DNA of 64,000 nucleotides from an uncultured Sutterella sp. (GCA_949287305.1 CASEFX010000014.1:18030-82029); one strand, 5' to 3'. Shown: positions 26,585 to 35,314, counted from the stretch's first letter. Made by a program: numbers and translations. Notes: generated by a model from the letters alone, not told the origin.

Positions 26585-28795
26585 ATGACCCAACCGTTGT
26601 CGCTCTCGAGAAGAAACCTCCTCAAGGGTGTTCTCGCCTCGGGCACGCTCGGACTCTCGTCGGCCCCCGTTTTCGCGGCGGCCAAGGAAAGTGACGAGGT
26701 CTGGACGGGCTACACCATCTGCGACAGTTGCAACCACATGCCGATGTGCGGTCTTCAGTTCAAGGCCCGCGGCAATCACGTCATCAAGATCGAGAACTGG
26801 AAGGAGCATCCGAACAATTCGCTCTGCTCCAAGGGCATCTCGACCCTGCAGCGCCTCTACAACCCGAACCGCCTTCTCTATCCGCTGAAGCGCACGAACC
26901 CGAAGGGCTCGAAGGATCCGGGCTGGGTCCGCTGCTCCTGGGACGAAGCCATCAAGGCGATCGTGAAGAACCTCGCCGAAATCAAGGCGAAGTACGGTCC
27001 CGAAACCGTGATGTTCTTCTGCGGCGACCCGAAGGAACCGCGTCCGCCCGTCATGCGCCTGGCGCGCTACTACGGTAGCCCCAACTACTGCTGCGAAAGC
27101 TCCGCCGCCTGCAACCTCGCCTACGTGCACGCCGAAGAACTCTCCTGGGGTCAGGAAATCGCCGGCGGCCCGAACCCGAAGGCCAAGTGCCTCCTCATCA
27201 TGGGCAAGAACGGCTCCTGGGCGCAGCCCCACGGCTTCTTCCGCGGCCTTCTCGCGCAGAAGGCCCGCGGCATGAAGCTGATCGTCGTGGACGTCCGCCG
27301 CACGAAGGTCGCCGAACAGGCCGACATTCATTTGCAGCCCTATCCGGGCACCGACGGTGCGCTTGCCTGGGGCATGATCCGCGTCCTCGTCAAGGAAGAC
27401 CTCGTCGACCACGAATTCATCAACAAGTGGTGCGTGGGCTATGAAGAGCTCGTCAAGTACTGCGAACGCTTCACGCCGGAATACGTCGAAAAGGAAACGA
27501 GCGTTCCCGCCGAAAAGATGGTCGCCGCCGCGCGCATGTTCGCCGACGGTCCCTCCGCCATGCAGCTCCCGGGTCAGTCCGTGCCGCATCAGCACAACGG
27601 CTGCAACAACGTGCGCGCCATGTCGCTCCTGATGGCTTTGACCGGCAACGCGGAAAAGGCCGGTGCCAGCTCCATCGCCAATTGGCCGAAGGACTACATC
27701 CGCTGGGACGAAGGCTACACGCGCACCTTCATCGATGAACCCTGGTTCCGTGAAGAAAAGCAGCGCGCGACCCGCATCGACCGCGAATTCGCTCCGATCT
27801 GGAACGAAATGCAGGTGCTCTGCAGCCCGAACAACCTTCCTGAAATGGTGAAGCAGGGCCGCATCCGCGCCTTCTGCGGCTGGGGCGCCAACCTTCTCAT
27901 CTGGCCGAGCCCGCAGGAATACCAGGAAGCCGTCAAGAACATGGACTTCTCCTTCTCGACGGACTACTTCTATCGTGACGAAACGCATCACGACATGGAC
28001 TTCGTGCTGCCCGCCGCGATGAACTTCGAACGCTATGCGCCGTTCGGCGTGCACGGCCGCAAGGTTTCGGCCCGCCGTCCGGTGAAGCCCCTGGGCGAAG
28101 CCTGGGAAGACTGGAAGATCTCCTGCACGATCGGTTCCGCTCTGATCGACGAAAAGCTCTTCTTCGGAGGCGATCCGGTGAAGGCCTGCGACTCGATCCT
28201 GAACGGTTGGGGCACGTCCTACGAAAAGCAGGCGTCCACCCTCCCCGAAATCACGGTCTGCGAATTCTTCCCGCCGCAGGAAATGGCCAAGCACGAAAAG
28301 GGTCTGCTCCGCTTTGACGGCAAGCCCGGCTTCCGTACGCCCTCGGGCAAGGTCGAACTCTTCTCGTCGATTCAGGCCAAGCACGGCCAGCCCGGTCTTC
28401 CGGAATACGTCGCGCCTCCGAAGCCCACGAAGGAATGGCCCTTCAAGCTCATCAACGGGACGCGTCGTCCGTACATCACGCACTCGAAGACCCGCAGCGA
28501 CCAGCCGTACCTGCTCGAACTCGAACCCGAGTCGACCGTGAACATGCACCCGTCCGACTGCCAGAAGCTCGGCATCAAGGAAGGCGACCGGATCTGGATG
28601 GAATCGCCCTACTACAAGGGCAAGGTCCGCGCGCGCGTGCGCGTGACGATCCTCGCGCAGCCCGGCACCGTCGACGCCCAGTACGGGTGGCGCGGCGACC
28701 AGGAAACGCAGGTTCTCATCCCGCGCAAGAACTGGGACCCGGTTTCGGGCTATCCCGCCTACAACGACGTCTGCATCAAAGTCACGAAAGCGTAA
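26585..28795 (+). CDS. Periplasmic molybdopterin oxidoreductase, catalytic subunit
   Basis: 736 residues with a Tat signal (SRRNLLKGVLASGTLG). The N-terminal [4Fe-4S] motif is CDSCNHMPMC...LCSKG; the body and C-terminal domains follow the DMSO-reductase family (bis-MGD cofactor). The SSAACN segment around residue 180 is where Psr/Phs-type enzymes carry the Mo-ligating Cys, so a Cys ligand is inferred. Close to a 4Fe-4S subunit (12-bp gap), so an electron-transfer heterodimer in the periplasm is likely. No NrfD/DmsC-type membrane anchor is encoded nearby. Possible substrates include sulfur oxyanions, polysulfide, arsenate or organic oxides; the sequence does not decide. Confidence 0.92.
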   Translation: MTQPLSLSRRNLLKGVLASGTLGLSSAPVFAAAKESDEVWTGYTICDSCNHMPMCGLQFKARGNHVIKIENWKEHPNNSLCSKGISTLQRLYNPNRLLYPLKRTNPKGSKDPGWVRCSWDEAIKAIVKNLAEIKAKYGPETVMFFCGDPKEPRPPVMRLARYYGSPNYCCESSAACNLAYVHAEELSWGQEIAGGPNPKAKCLLIMGKNGSWAQPHGFFRGLLAQKARGMKLIVVDVRRTKVAEQADIHLQPYPGTDGALAWGMIRVLVKEDLVDHEFINKWCVGYEELVKYCERFTPEYVEKETSVPAEKMVAAARMFADGPSAMQLPGQSVPHQHNGCNNVRAMSLLMALTGNAEKAGASSIANWPKDYIRWDEGYTRTFIDEPWFREEKQRATRIDREFAPIWNEMQVLCSPNNLPEMVKQGRIRAFCGWGANLLIWPSPQEYQEAVKNMDFSFSTDYFYRDETHHDMDFVLPAAMNFERYAPFGVHGRKVSARRPVKPLGEAWEDWKISCTIGSALIDEKLFFGGDPVKACDSILNGWGTSYEKQASTLPEITVCEFFPPQEMAKHEKGLLRFDGKPGFRTPSGKVELFSSIQAKHGQPGLPEYVAPPKPTKEWPFKLINGTRRPYITHSKTRSDQPYLLELEPESTVNMHPSDCQKLGIKEGDRIWMESPYYKGKVRARVRVTILAQPGTVDAQYGWRGDQETQVLIPRKNWDPVSGYPAYNDVCIKVTKA

Positions 28796-28807
28796 AGGAG
28801 ACCCGTC

Positions 28808-29440
28808 ATGTCACGATTCGGCATCATTGTTGAGGTGGATCGCTGCGTTGGGTGCCAAGCCTGCGCGATCGCCTGCAAGGAAGAAAACCAGGTTCCCCCG
28901 GGAGTCTTCTTCCTCAAGATTCTTCGTAGTGAAAACATCGAAGACAACGTCGTCAACTACTACCGTGCTTCCTGCCAGCACTGCGACAATCCCGCGTGCA
29001 TGAAGGTCTGCCCCGCCAAGGCGATCTCCAAGGGTCCGCACGGTGAAATCCTGGTCGACCAGAAGAAGTGCATCGGCTGCCACATGTGCGAGAAGGCCTG
29101 CCCCTACGGCGTGCCGGTCTTCCCGTCGGGCGTCACGAGCTACTACGGCGACAAGAAGCCTCTTTACGAACGTCCGCTCGAAGCGTGGACGACGCACCCG
29201 GCCGGAAAGGCCGCGCACTGCACGCTTTGCTCGCATCGTCTCGAAAAGGGCCAGTTGCCCGCCTGCGTGGAAGCCTGCGGCATCCATGCGATCACGCTCG
29301 TCGACTACGACAAGCCCACTGAAAAGACGAAGCCCCTCATTGAGAAGGCCGTCGCGATGAACGAAGCCGCCGGCACGCAGCCGAAGGTCCGCTACATCGC
29401 CAAGCACATGGACTGCAAGACCTTCAAGATGAAGCTTTGA
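28808..29440 (+). CDS. 4Fe-4S ferredoxin-type electron-transfer subunit (DmsB/PsrB-like)
   Basis: 210 residues with four cysteine clusters in the order of DmsB/PsrB proteins: CVGCQACAIAC, CQHCDNPACMKVCP, CIGCHMCEKACP and CTLCSHR...CVEAC, giving four [4Fe-4S] sites. It has no signal peptide, so it probably rides out with the Tat-exported catalytic subunit, as is known for this family. GGAG precedes the start, and it is co-transcribed with the molybdenum subunit. The operon ends here without a membrane subunit; electrons may come from a quinol-linked protein elsewhere. Confidence 0.93.
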   Translation: MSRFGIIVEVDRCVGCQACAIACKEENQVPPGVFFLKILRSENIEDNVVNYYRASCQHCDNPACMKVCPAKAISKGPHGEILVDQKKCIGCHMCEKACPYGVPVFPSGVTSYYGDKKPLYERPLEAWTTHPAGKAAHCTLCSHRLEKGQLPACVEACGIHAITLVDYDKPTEKTKPLIEKAVAMNEAAGTQPKVRYIAKHMDCKTFKMKL

Positions 29441-29467
29441 TTCCCGCAAGGGAAGGAATGAGAGTGT

Positions 29468-29538
29468 GCGGGACGCAACGTCCCGCCCTCTCCTTCACAG
29501 GTTTCACCCCCGTCACGGCAACGCGGCGGGGGTTTTCC
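29468..29538 (+). terminator. Two stem-loops ending the molybdoenzyme operon
   Basis: First, a perfect 8-bp hairpin with a 3-nt loop (29468-29475 with 29479-29486). Then a 7-bp GC stem (29506-29512 with 29527-29533) followed by TTTT, a normal terminator. Confidence 0.8.
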
Positions 29539-29589
29539 ATTGTCGGTAAGAGAGATCGTCGCGGTTGTGAACTTCGGAAGGAAGCCCGG

Positions 29590-29907
29590 TCAGTGCGCGG
29601 CAAGTTTGAGGAGGACGATCCCCGTCACGATGAAGGCGATCCCGGCGATGCGCATGAGGGAAGCTGCCTCGCCCAGAACGACGATCCCGACGAGCGCGGC
29701 GCCGACCGCCCCGATGCCCGTCCACACTGCGTAGGCCGTGCCGAGCGGCAAGGACTTCATCCCCTGGGCGAGGACGATGAAGCTCAGGATCATGAAAAAG
29801 ACCGTCGCGACGGACGGAAGAAGTTTGGTGAAGCCGTCGCTCGCCTTGAGCGAAAAAGACCAGACGACTTCGAGAATGCCTGCGATGAGAACGTATGCCC
29901 AGGCCAT
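29590..29907 (-). CDS. gdx: Gdx/SugE guanidinium exporter (SMR family)
   Basis: 105 residues, four membrane helices, from the ATG at 29907 behind GGAG. The key residues of characterised Gdx proteins are all present: Glu13, Trp16, Ser42 and Trp62. These exporters swap guanidinium for protons as antiparallel dimers in the inner membrane. The leader contains two hairpins typical of a guanidine-II riboswitch (29922-29967), which independently supports guanidinium rather than quaternary ammonium compounds as the substrate. Single gene. Confidence 0.95.
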   Translation of the reverse strand: MAWAYVLIAGILEVVWSFSLKASDGFTKLLPSVATVFFMILSFIVLAQGMKSLPLGTAYAVWTGIGAVGAALVGIVVLGEAASLMRIAGIAFIVTGIVLLKLAAH

Positions 29908-29921
29908 GTTTTTCTCCATGC

Positions 29922-29967
29922 GGGGCCGTCCCCAATGCGTTGTGAGGGCCGTGCGGGTCGTCCCGCA
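29922..29967 (-). ncRNA. Guanidine-II (mini-ykkC) riboswitch
   Basis: Two tandem hairpins with ACGR tetraloops on the minus strand: TGCGGG-ACGA-CCCGCA (29952-29967) and GGGG-ACGG-CCCC (29922-29933), separated by about 18 nt. This is the defining architecture of the class. The second hairpin ends a few bases before the gdx ribosome site, so guanidine binding probably controls its access. Confidence 0.92.
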
Positions 29968-30211
29968 GAGCCACTTCGGCGAATTCTCTTTCCGAAGCAG
30001 GCACATGGTACCCGAAAAAAGAAGGTTTGGCGCGACGGGTCAAGCATTTCTTTTTTCGTCCGCTCAATCTTTTTCGATCTGCAACAAAACCCTTCTATCT
30101 TATTTTTTCCCGTGGGGTTACGATGAAGACGAAAAGGGAACGCGGAACCTGCGTTCCGCCTTCTCCGCCTTGTGACTCATCACTTTTGCAGGTTGCAAAA
30201 AAGGAGGCTTC

Positions 30212-30703
30212 ATGACGAACCGCAGATCGTTCATTCTGGCGCTGACCGCCGCGGCCCTGACCCCGACCGTGACGTACGCCGCCGAGGCGGGCGACATTTT
30301 CGGCAACATTCTCCAGGGCATCAAGGACCGCAAGGAACGCGAGTGGTACGAAAAGCACCGCGACGAAGGTCGTTGGGACGGCAAGTACTACTGGGACCGC
30401 GAGGACAACAAGCGCTACACCCGCGACGAATGGCAGCGTGAACTTCGTTGGCGCTACAACGAAGAGAAGGCCGGACGCGACTGGCGCGCGCAGCGCGGCC
30501 GCAAGCCCCGCAAGCCCGATCCCCGTCGCGATGACCGCCGTGACGATCGGCGCGACTTCCGCCCGGATCCCCGCCGTGACCGGGACGACCGCCGCGATGA
30601 TCGGCGTGACCGCCGTCCGGAACCGCCGCGTCGTCCGGATCCGCGCCGCGACCGAGATGACCGTCGCGACCGCCGGGATGACCGCCGAGACGACCGTCGC
30701 TGA
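30212..30703 (+). CDS. Exported protein with Arg/Asp-repeat tail
   Basis: 163 residues. A signal-like N-terminus (NRRSFILALTAAALTPTVTYA) is followed by a region with aromatic residues spaced in WDGKYYWDREDNKRY. The last ~60 residues are almost only Arg, Asp and Pro, built of degenerate RRDDRRD and PDPRRDRD units. The DNA is correspondingly repetitive (about 30530-30700), so length variation between strains is likely. No family function is recognised; a highly charged tail could bind polyanions or the cell envelope. Ends at a strong terminator. Confidence 0.8.
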   Translation: MTNRRSFILALTAAALTPTVTYAAEAGDIFGNILQGIKDRKEREWYEKHRDEGRWDGKYYWDREDNKRYTRDEWQRELRWRYNEEKAGRDWRAQRGRKPRKPDPRRDDRRDDRRDFRPDPRRDRDDRRDDRRDRRPEPPRRPDPRRDRDDRRDRRDDRRDDRR

Positions 30704-30713
30704 CGAAACCCTT

Positions 30714-30749
30714 CGCCCCGAGTTCATACGACCTCGGGGCGAGGTTTTT
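30714..30749 (+). terminator. Terminator of the Arg/Asp-repeat gene
   Basis: 9-bp GC stem (30714-30722 with 30733-30741) and five T. Confidence 0.85.
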
Positions 30750-30968
30750 CAGAAAGGCTTTAACCCTTGCGTCGCCCCGTTTTTCCCGGCGGGCGACGCA
30801 TTTCCTTATTCGGGCAAAGATCCTCGACCATCCCCCTCTTCTATTCTCCCGCACGAAAAATTCGATTCTCTTTGCGTACGCGCAAATTACGCGCGTAATC
30901 CCAAAGGAGAGAATCTCGGTATGCGACGCCCCTGCGGGCGTCATCGTGACCGACAGAGGAGATTACTC

Positions 30969-32540
30969 ATGCACCCCATCACCCGACGCAACTTTCTCAT
31001 GGAAGCGGGCGCGGCGTTTGCCGCCCTTTCGACCCCCTGCGTGCTGCACGCCGGTACGGGCGCTGCAGCGGAAGGCACGACAGCGGAGGTTTCGACGCCC
31101 CTCGGACGCGTGCGCGGCTTGGAGAAGGACGGCATCCGCATCTTCCGGGGCCTTCCCTTCGGAGAGGATCCGTATGTGCCCGAACGCCGCTTTCTCGCGC
31201 CCGTGAAGGCCAAGCCCTGGGAAGGCATCCTCGACGCGACGAAGCCGGGCTCCATCCCTTTGCAGCCCGACCGCAAGACGCCCGCCATGATCGGCGGCGG
31301 CAACGCCCTCGTGCTCAACCTCTGGGCGCCCAAGGACGCGAAGAACGCGCCCGTCATGGTCTGGATCCCCGGAGGCGGCTCGACGCGCTGCGACAACAAC
31401 GATCCGCGCTTTGACGGCACGGCCTTTGCAAAGGACGGAATCGTTCTCGTCACGCTCAACTACCGCGTGAACGTCGACGGCTTCCTGAAGCTTGAGGACG
31501 GCGACTCGGACAACGGTCTTCGCGACATGATCCTCGGACTCGAATGGGTGCGCGACAACATCGCGGCCTTCGGTGGCGACCCGAAGTGCGTGACGGTCTT
31601 CGGACAGTCCGCGGGCGCGACGCACATCACGAGTCTTCTCGCTTCGCCGAAGACGAAGGGGCTTTTCAAGCGTGCGATTCTTCAGAGTCCTTCGGCTATC
31701 GCCCAGTGGGGGAATCTCGAGGAAGCCCGCACGGCGACGAAGCGCCTCGCCGACTTCTTCGGCGTTAAACCCACGCGCGAAGGCTTCATGAGTCTTACAA
31801 ACGATAAACTCTTCACCTTCGGGAAGTTCGTGGGCGGCCTCGCTTCCGATCCCGAATGGCTCGCTTTCTCGCACGGGAATTCGGCTCTCTTCAAGCCTTA
31901 TGTCGACGGCGACGTCCTCAAGGCCCGCCCCGTGGACGCCCTGTTGGCCGGCGCCGCCGCAGGCGTCGAAGTGATCGTCGGGTGCACTCGAGAAGAGTGG
32001 CGCAACTACACCGTGCCCTCGGGCGCGATCGACCGAATCGGTCCCGAAGCGACGAACCGTCTCGTTCGCGCCATGGGCTGGGACGAAAAACTGCTCGAGC
32101 GCTATCGCGAAGCGGGTCACGGCTCGACCCCGGGCGAAATCTTCACGCGCATTCAGGGAGACCTCATCTTCCGCATGCCCGCGAACCGCACGCTCGAAAA
32201 CCTCTCGAAGGCGGGGAACAAAGTTTGGGCCTATTCCTTCGACTGGAAGAGTCCGGTGCTTGGAAAGTCCTGCAAGGCCCGCGGCGCCGCCCACTCGAAC
32301 GACGTGGCCTTCGTCTTCCATACGCTCGACTGCAAACCTGCGCTTGCGCTCAACGGTCCCGATGCGCCCACGGCGCTCGCCGACGCGATGCACGGCGCCT
32401 GGGTGCGGTTTGCGAAGACGGGGAATCCCGGCTGGGCGCCCTTTGACACGAACCGCCGCATGACGCGTCTCTTTGACGTGACGGTGAAGGACGTGAGCGA
32501 TCCCTGGGCGTTTGAGCGCGAATGGATTCGTCTGCCCTGA
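30969..32540 (+). CDS. Carboxylesterase type B, Tat-exported
   Basis: 523 residues from the ATG at 30969 behind GAGGAG. The Tat-like signal is TRRNFLMEAGAAFAAL. Alpha/beta-hydrolase of the carboxylesterase/PnbA group: nucleophile Ser214 in GQSAG, oxyanion region WIPGGG, and the catalytic His probably in AAHSNDVAFVF. It hydrolyses carboxylic esters, likely in the periplasm. The 265-bp leader carries a GC hairpin around 30925-30945 just before the ribosome site. Substrate unknown; fungal-type lipases and cholinesterases share the fold. Confidence 0.9.
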   Translation: MHPITRRNFLMEAGAAFAALSTPCVLHAGTGAAAEGTTAEVSTPLGRVRGLEKDGIRIFRGLPFGEDPYVPERRFLAPVKAKPWEGILDATKPGSIPLQPDRKTPAMIGGGNALVLNLWAPKDAKNAPVMVWIPGGGSTRCDNNDPRFDGTAFAKDGIVLVTLNYRVNVDGFLKLEDGDSDNGLRDMILGLEWVRDNIAAFGGDPKCVTVFGQSAGATHITSLLASPKTKGLFKRAILQSPSAIAQWGNLEEARTATKRLADFFGVKPTREGFMSLTNDKLFTFGKFVGGLASDPEWLAFSHGNSALFKPYVDGDVLKARPVDALLAGAAAGVEVIVGCTREEWRNYTVPSGAIDRIGPEATNRLVRAMGWDEKLLERYREAGHGSTPGEIFTRIQGDLIFRMPANRTLENLSKAGNKVWAYSFDWKSPVLGKSCKARGAAHSNDVAFVFHTLDCKPALALNGPDAPTALADAMHGAWVRFAKTGNPGWAPFDTNRRMTRLFDVTVKDVSDPWAFEREWIRLP

Positions 32541-32572
32541 GCGACGCTCTCCGCGATCGCCTCTGAACGAAA

Positions 32573-32604
32573 GCCGCCCAAGTCTCCCCGGGCGGCTCTT
32601 TCGT
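32573..32604 (+). terminator. Carboxylesterase terminator
   Basis: 7-bp GC stem (32573-32579 with 32590-32596) with outer AAAG/CTTT pairing and a T-rich tail. Confidence 0.8.
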
Positions 32605-32638
32605 TTCTTGTGTCGGCGTCCAACCGGAATACGGACGG

Positions 32639-32783
32639 AAAAAAGGGCTCGTCCCCTGTTAAGAACGAGCCCTGTAAGTTTCGAAGAACAGGTACCACAG
32701 CATCAGACCAAGCTTTGAAACTGCGGCTCGATGTTCCGAGACGACCCCTCATCTCTTTTGGTGGAACATCGCGTCTTCCGTTG
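32639..32783 (-). ncRNA. Candidate small RNA (~145 nt)
   Basis: A gene-free interval with its own promoter and terminator. The promoter is TTGAGA, 17 bp, TAAAGT (32790-32818 on minus). The 3' end is a perfect 8-bp stem (32645-32652 with 32665-32672) followed on minus by six T. Inside, CGATGTTCC pairs with GGAACATCG (9 bp) and CATCTC with GAGATG, and GTTTC with GAAAC near the 3' end. No coding frame is convincing. It may be a regulatory sRNA; it does not look like 6S, tmRNA or RNase P RNA. Confidence 0.6.
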
Positions 32784-32789
32784 AGATGT

Positions 32790-32818
32790 ACTTTACAGGA
32801 TTCGGGAAGAGTTCTCAA
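32790..32818 (-). promoter_or_regulatory. Sigma-70 type promoter of the candidate sRNA
   Basis: On the minus strand TTGAGA (32818-32813) and TAAAGT (32795-32790) with exactly 17 bp between. It predicts a start near 32783. The bases 32819-33213 beyond it hold no recognisable gene. Confidence 0.65.
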
Positions 32819-33213
32819 GCGAATTTCCCAACTTTTTTCATTTCGGGTGAGGGTTAACCCTTCCCGCACAACCCCCTAATCTTGACCAAATCACTTCCTT
32901 AAGCGAGTCTTAGCGCCAACGCTCTTCCTTTCCTCTTGCTTAACCCTCAATCCCTTCTCCTTCAAGGATCCCGCAATTCTTACGTGTATCTTTCGGGAAC
33001 TTTAAGAAAGTCTTCAGACTGTCGAATCCTTCTCCGGACGGAGAATGAATTTGTAACCGCTTGTAATTACGCGCTATGTAAACTGAGTCGCTTCGGTTTG
33101 CTTAAGCTTGCCTTAACGTGAGAATTCTTCTCAACTGTGGTTTGTGCCGCCGAATCACCGACGGAATTTCCCGGCCGCTTCCCTGTCGCCGCGTTTCGTT
33201 CCCGCTCGGTCTC

Positions 33214-33603
33214 TCAATGCTTTTTGGGGAACAAGCGGCCAACCAGGCCCCCAAGGGCCAGGCCGATCATGGAGAGCGCGATGCCGACGGGAAGCATGAT
33301 CCATTCGGGCGACGTCCAGTGCGAGAACGCGATCATGTTGGCGAGCCGGAAGGTAAGGAAGTCGCAGAGAAGATAGCCGACGCTCAGAAGGACCGGGACG
33401 ATGAGAAGTCCCCGAAGCGAGACCGCCCGAAAGGCCGCCGCAAAGGACACGGCAACGATCGCGACGGGGTGAAGAAAATAGAGATGAATTAGCGTGAAGC
33501 CGAGCGCGTCGGATGCGGCTCCGAAGAGCCAGAAAGACGCGACCGAGAACACCCAGACGACCGGATAGGCGAGAAGAAGCGCTTTTCGTGTAAGCGGCGA
33601 CAT
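33214..33603 (-). CDS. Hypothetical inner-membrane protein, four helices
   Basis: 129 residues from the ATG at 33603, with GGAGA ahead. Four hydrophobic segments are visible (LLLAYPVVWVFSVASFWLFG; LIHLYFLHPVAIVAVSFAAAF; LLIVPVLLSVGYLLCDFL; WIMLPVGIALSMIGLALGGL) and a short basic end LFPKKH. No conserved functional motif is recognised; it resembles small uncharacterised membrane proteins. It is transcribed toward the candidate sRNA and away from nothing on the same strand except slmA 126 bp upstream, with which it might be co-transcribed. Confidence 0.7.
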   Translation of the reverse strand: MSPLTRKALLLAYPVVWVFSVASFWLFGAASDALGFTLIHLYFLHPVAIVAVSFAAAFRAVSLRGLLIVPVLLSVGYLLCDFLTFRLANMIAFSHWTSPEWIMLPVGIALSMIGLALGGLVGRLFPKKH

Positions 33604-33729
33604 GCTGCGGGTCTCCGGAGAGAGTATCGGTTGTGTTCGGGACGAAGGATCGGGGGCTTCAAGAACGACGGAGGGCGGCCGAAGGATCCCCTCGCCCGCC
33701 CTCATTATGAAAGGGAACCGTCCCCGGCG

Positions 33730-34401
33730 TCAGACCTGCGTGTAGGCAAAGAACGGCGCCGTGTAGGAGGGCCCGAGTCCGCCCGCCTTTTCCTTGAAGC
33801 CCGAGAGCATCGTGCGGAACCAGCGACCTTCCACAAAACACATCACCATCTGGGCGCGGGCGTCTTCGTTGAAGTGCATCGGAAGAAGACCCGACTCCAT
33901 CGCCGCGCGGTATTCGAGGCGGATGCGGGTTTCGAGGGTCTTCAAGAGTTCGAGCATGCGGCGGCGCAGCTTCAGGTCCTCCATCAGTTGGTCCTGACAG
34001 AGAAGAATGCGGCAGAGGCCGGGGTTGGCGTCGACGAACTCGAGAAGAACGTTCACCATCTGCTGCACGTGCACTAGAGGCGACGTCGTCTTGTCGTCGC
34101 GGATCTTCCCGAAGAGGTCGAGGAGCGTCGTCTCGATAAAGTCCACCACGGCCGAGAAGATCGCCGACTTGTTGCGGTAGTTGCGGTAGATCGCCGCTTC
34201 GCTGATGCCGACCTTCTCTGCGATGCGGGACATCGAGACCTGCTTGTAGTCCTCTTCCTGGAGCATCTGGAGAACCACCTGCAGGATCTGCGTGCGGCGG
34301 TCAAGCTTCGAGCGTCGGACGAGTTTCTTGTAGACGGTCTTTCGTTCGCTTTTCTGTACGATCTCGTCGAGATCGGGATACTGAACGGCGTTTTCGAGCA
34401 T
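33730..34401 (-). CDS. slmA: TetR-family regulator, SlmA-like nucleoid occlusion factor
   Basis: 223 residues from the ATG at 34401. The N-terminal helix-turn-helix region is RRTQILQVVLQMLQEEDYKQVSMSRIAEKVGISEAAIYRNYRNKSAIF, and the SlmA-like C-terminal part is FIETTLLDLFGKI followed by LLEFVDANPGLCRILLCQDQL. In gamma- and betaproteobacteria SlmA binds DNA and blocks FtsZ ring formation over the nucleoid. Assignment rests on this pattern; a general TetR repressor cannot be excluded. There is no nearby gene that a local repressor would obviously control, which fits the global role. Confidence 0.8.
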   Translation of the reverse strand: MLENAVQYPDLDEIVQKSERKTVYKKLVRRSKLDRRTQILQVVLQMLQEEDYKQVSMSRIAEKVGISEAAIYRNYRNKSAIFSAVVDFIETTLLDLFGKIRDDKTTSPLVHVQQMVNVLLEFVDANPGLCRILLCQDQLMEDLKLRRRMLELLKTLETRIRLEYRAAMESGLLPMHFNEDARAQMVMCFVEGRWFRTMLSGFKEKAGGLGPSYTAPFFAYTQV

Positions 34402-34769
34402 TGTGTTCTGATTCCGTGCTTGTTCTTTGACGTCGCCCGGTCGGGGCGCGAAACGGGAACATTCTACCGACTTGACGGCCTTTTTGGGGACACGTCCGCT
34501 CTGGCCTTTCGCCGAAACGACCGTTTGTGACGCGACCGATTCGCCCTCTTCTCTCCGGCACACCCGCACGACGACGGGAAGCCGCGGAATTTGCGTTTCG
34601 GAACGCAAAGAAACGTGTCGGCGGACAAATATCGATACACCGCTTTACGTCACGGCGGCGTCACGAAATACCCCGCAGGGGGAAAGCGTGCTATCGTGTT
34701 CACAAATGATCGGGGAGATCCGTCTCCCCACTTGAAAAATCCAGTCCCATCAGAAGACGGAAAACATCC
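34402..34769. other. Divergent intergenic region with leader hairpin
   Basis: 368 bp between slmA (minus) and a lipoprotein gene (plus). A perfect 7-bp hairpin with a 4-nt loop (34712-34718 with 34723-34729), followed by ACTTGAAAAAT, lies in the lipoprotein leader about 40 bp before its start. No gene is seen. Confidence 0.5.
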
Positions 34770-35288
34770 ATGCGCAACAAGATTCTTCCCCTGACCCTTG
34801 CCCTCAGCGCCGTGCTCGCCACGGGTTGCGTCGCCAACGGCGGCAACCAGTACCGCGCCGACGTCTACAATCCGAGCGCCGTCAACCGCGCCCAGGAAGT
34901 CCGCACGGTCGAGATCATCGCGATTCAGCCCGCTCAGGTCGTGGTCGACAATTCCGATAACCGCCGCGACTCGCAGGCGGTCGGGGCCATCCTCGGCGCC
35001 ATCGCGGGCGCCGCGATCGGCAACCACGGCAATCACTCCACCTCGTCGCGCGTCTTGGGCGGCCTCGCGGGCGGCGCCGTGGGCGGCATCGCCGGTAGCG
35101 CCCTCGCCGACCGTCAGGAATACGTCAACGGCGTGCAGCTCGTCTATCGCCTCCCCGACGGCCGCATGATGCAGTCGACCCAGGTGGGCGAAATGTGCGA
35201 ATTCCGCACGGGCACGGCCATCATGGCCTCTGGCTCGCGCGGCGAAACCCGCATCCAGCCGAACAACCCCTACGGCTGCAACCGCTGA
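34770..35288 (+). CDS. Glycine-zipper outer-membrane lipoprotein (SlyB/Pcp-like)
   Basis: 172 residues. The lipoprotein signal ends at Cys20 (LATGC). A Gly/Ala-rich two-helix segment (AVGAILGAIAGAAIGNHG ... VLGGLAGGAVGGIAGSALAD) has the glycine-zipper pattern of the SlyB/Pcp/rickettsial 17-kDa family, which sits in the outer membrane and supports its integrity. The C-terminal part (VNGVQLVYRLPDGRMMQSTQVGEMCEF) matches the family's small beta domain. First gene of a two-gene unit. Confidence 0.88.
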   Translation: MRNKILPLTLALSAVLATGCVANGGNQYRADVYNPSAVNRAQEVRTVEIIAIQPAQVVVDNSDNRRDSQAVGAILGAIAGAAIGNHGNHSTSSRVLGGLAGGAVGGIAGSALADRQEYVNGVQLVYRLPDGRMMQSTQVGEMCEFRTGTAIMASGSRGETRIQPNNPYGCNR

Positions 35289-35314
35289 TTTTCTGAATAA
35301 CGAAGGAAACCGCA

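Noticed and set aside
32639..33213. tmRNA, 6S RNA or RNase P RNA in the sRNA interval
   Set aside because: No tRNA-like end or tag frame, no long 6S-type duplex, and no RNase P core motifs.
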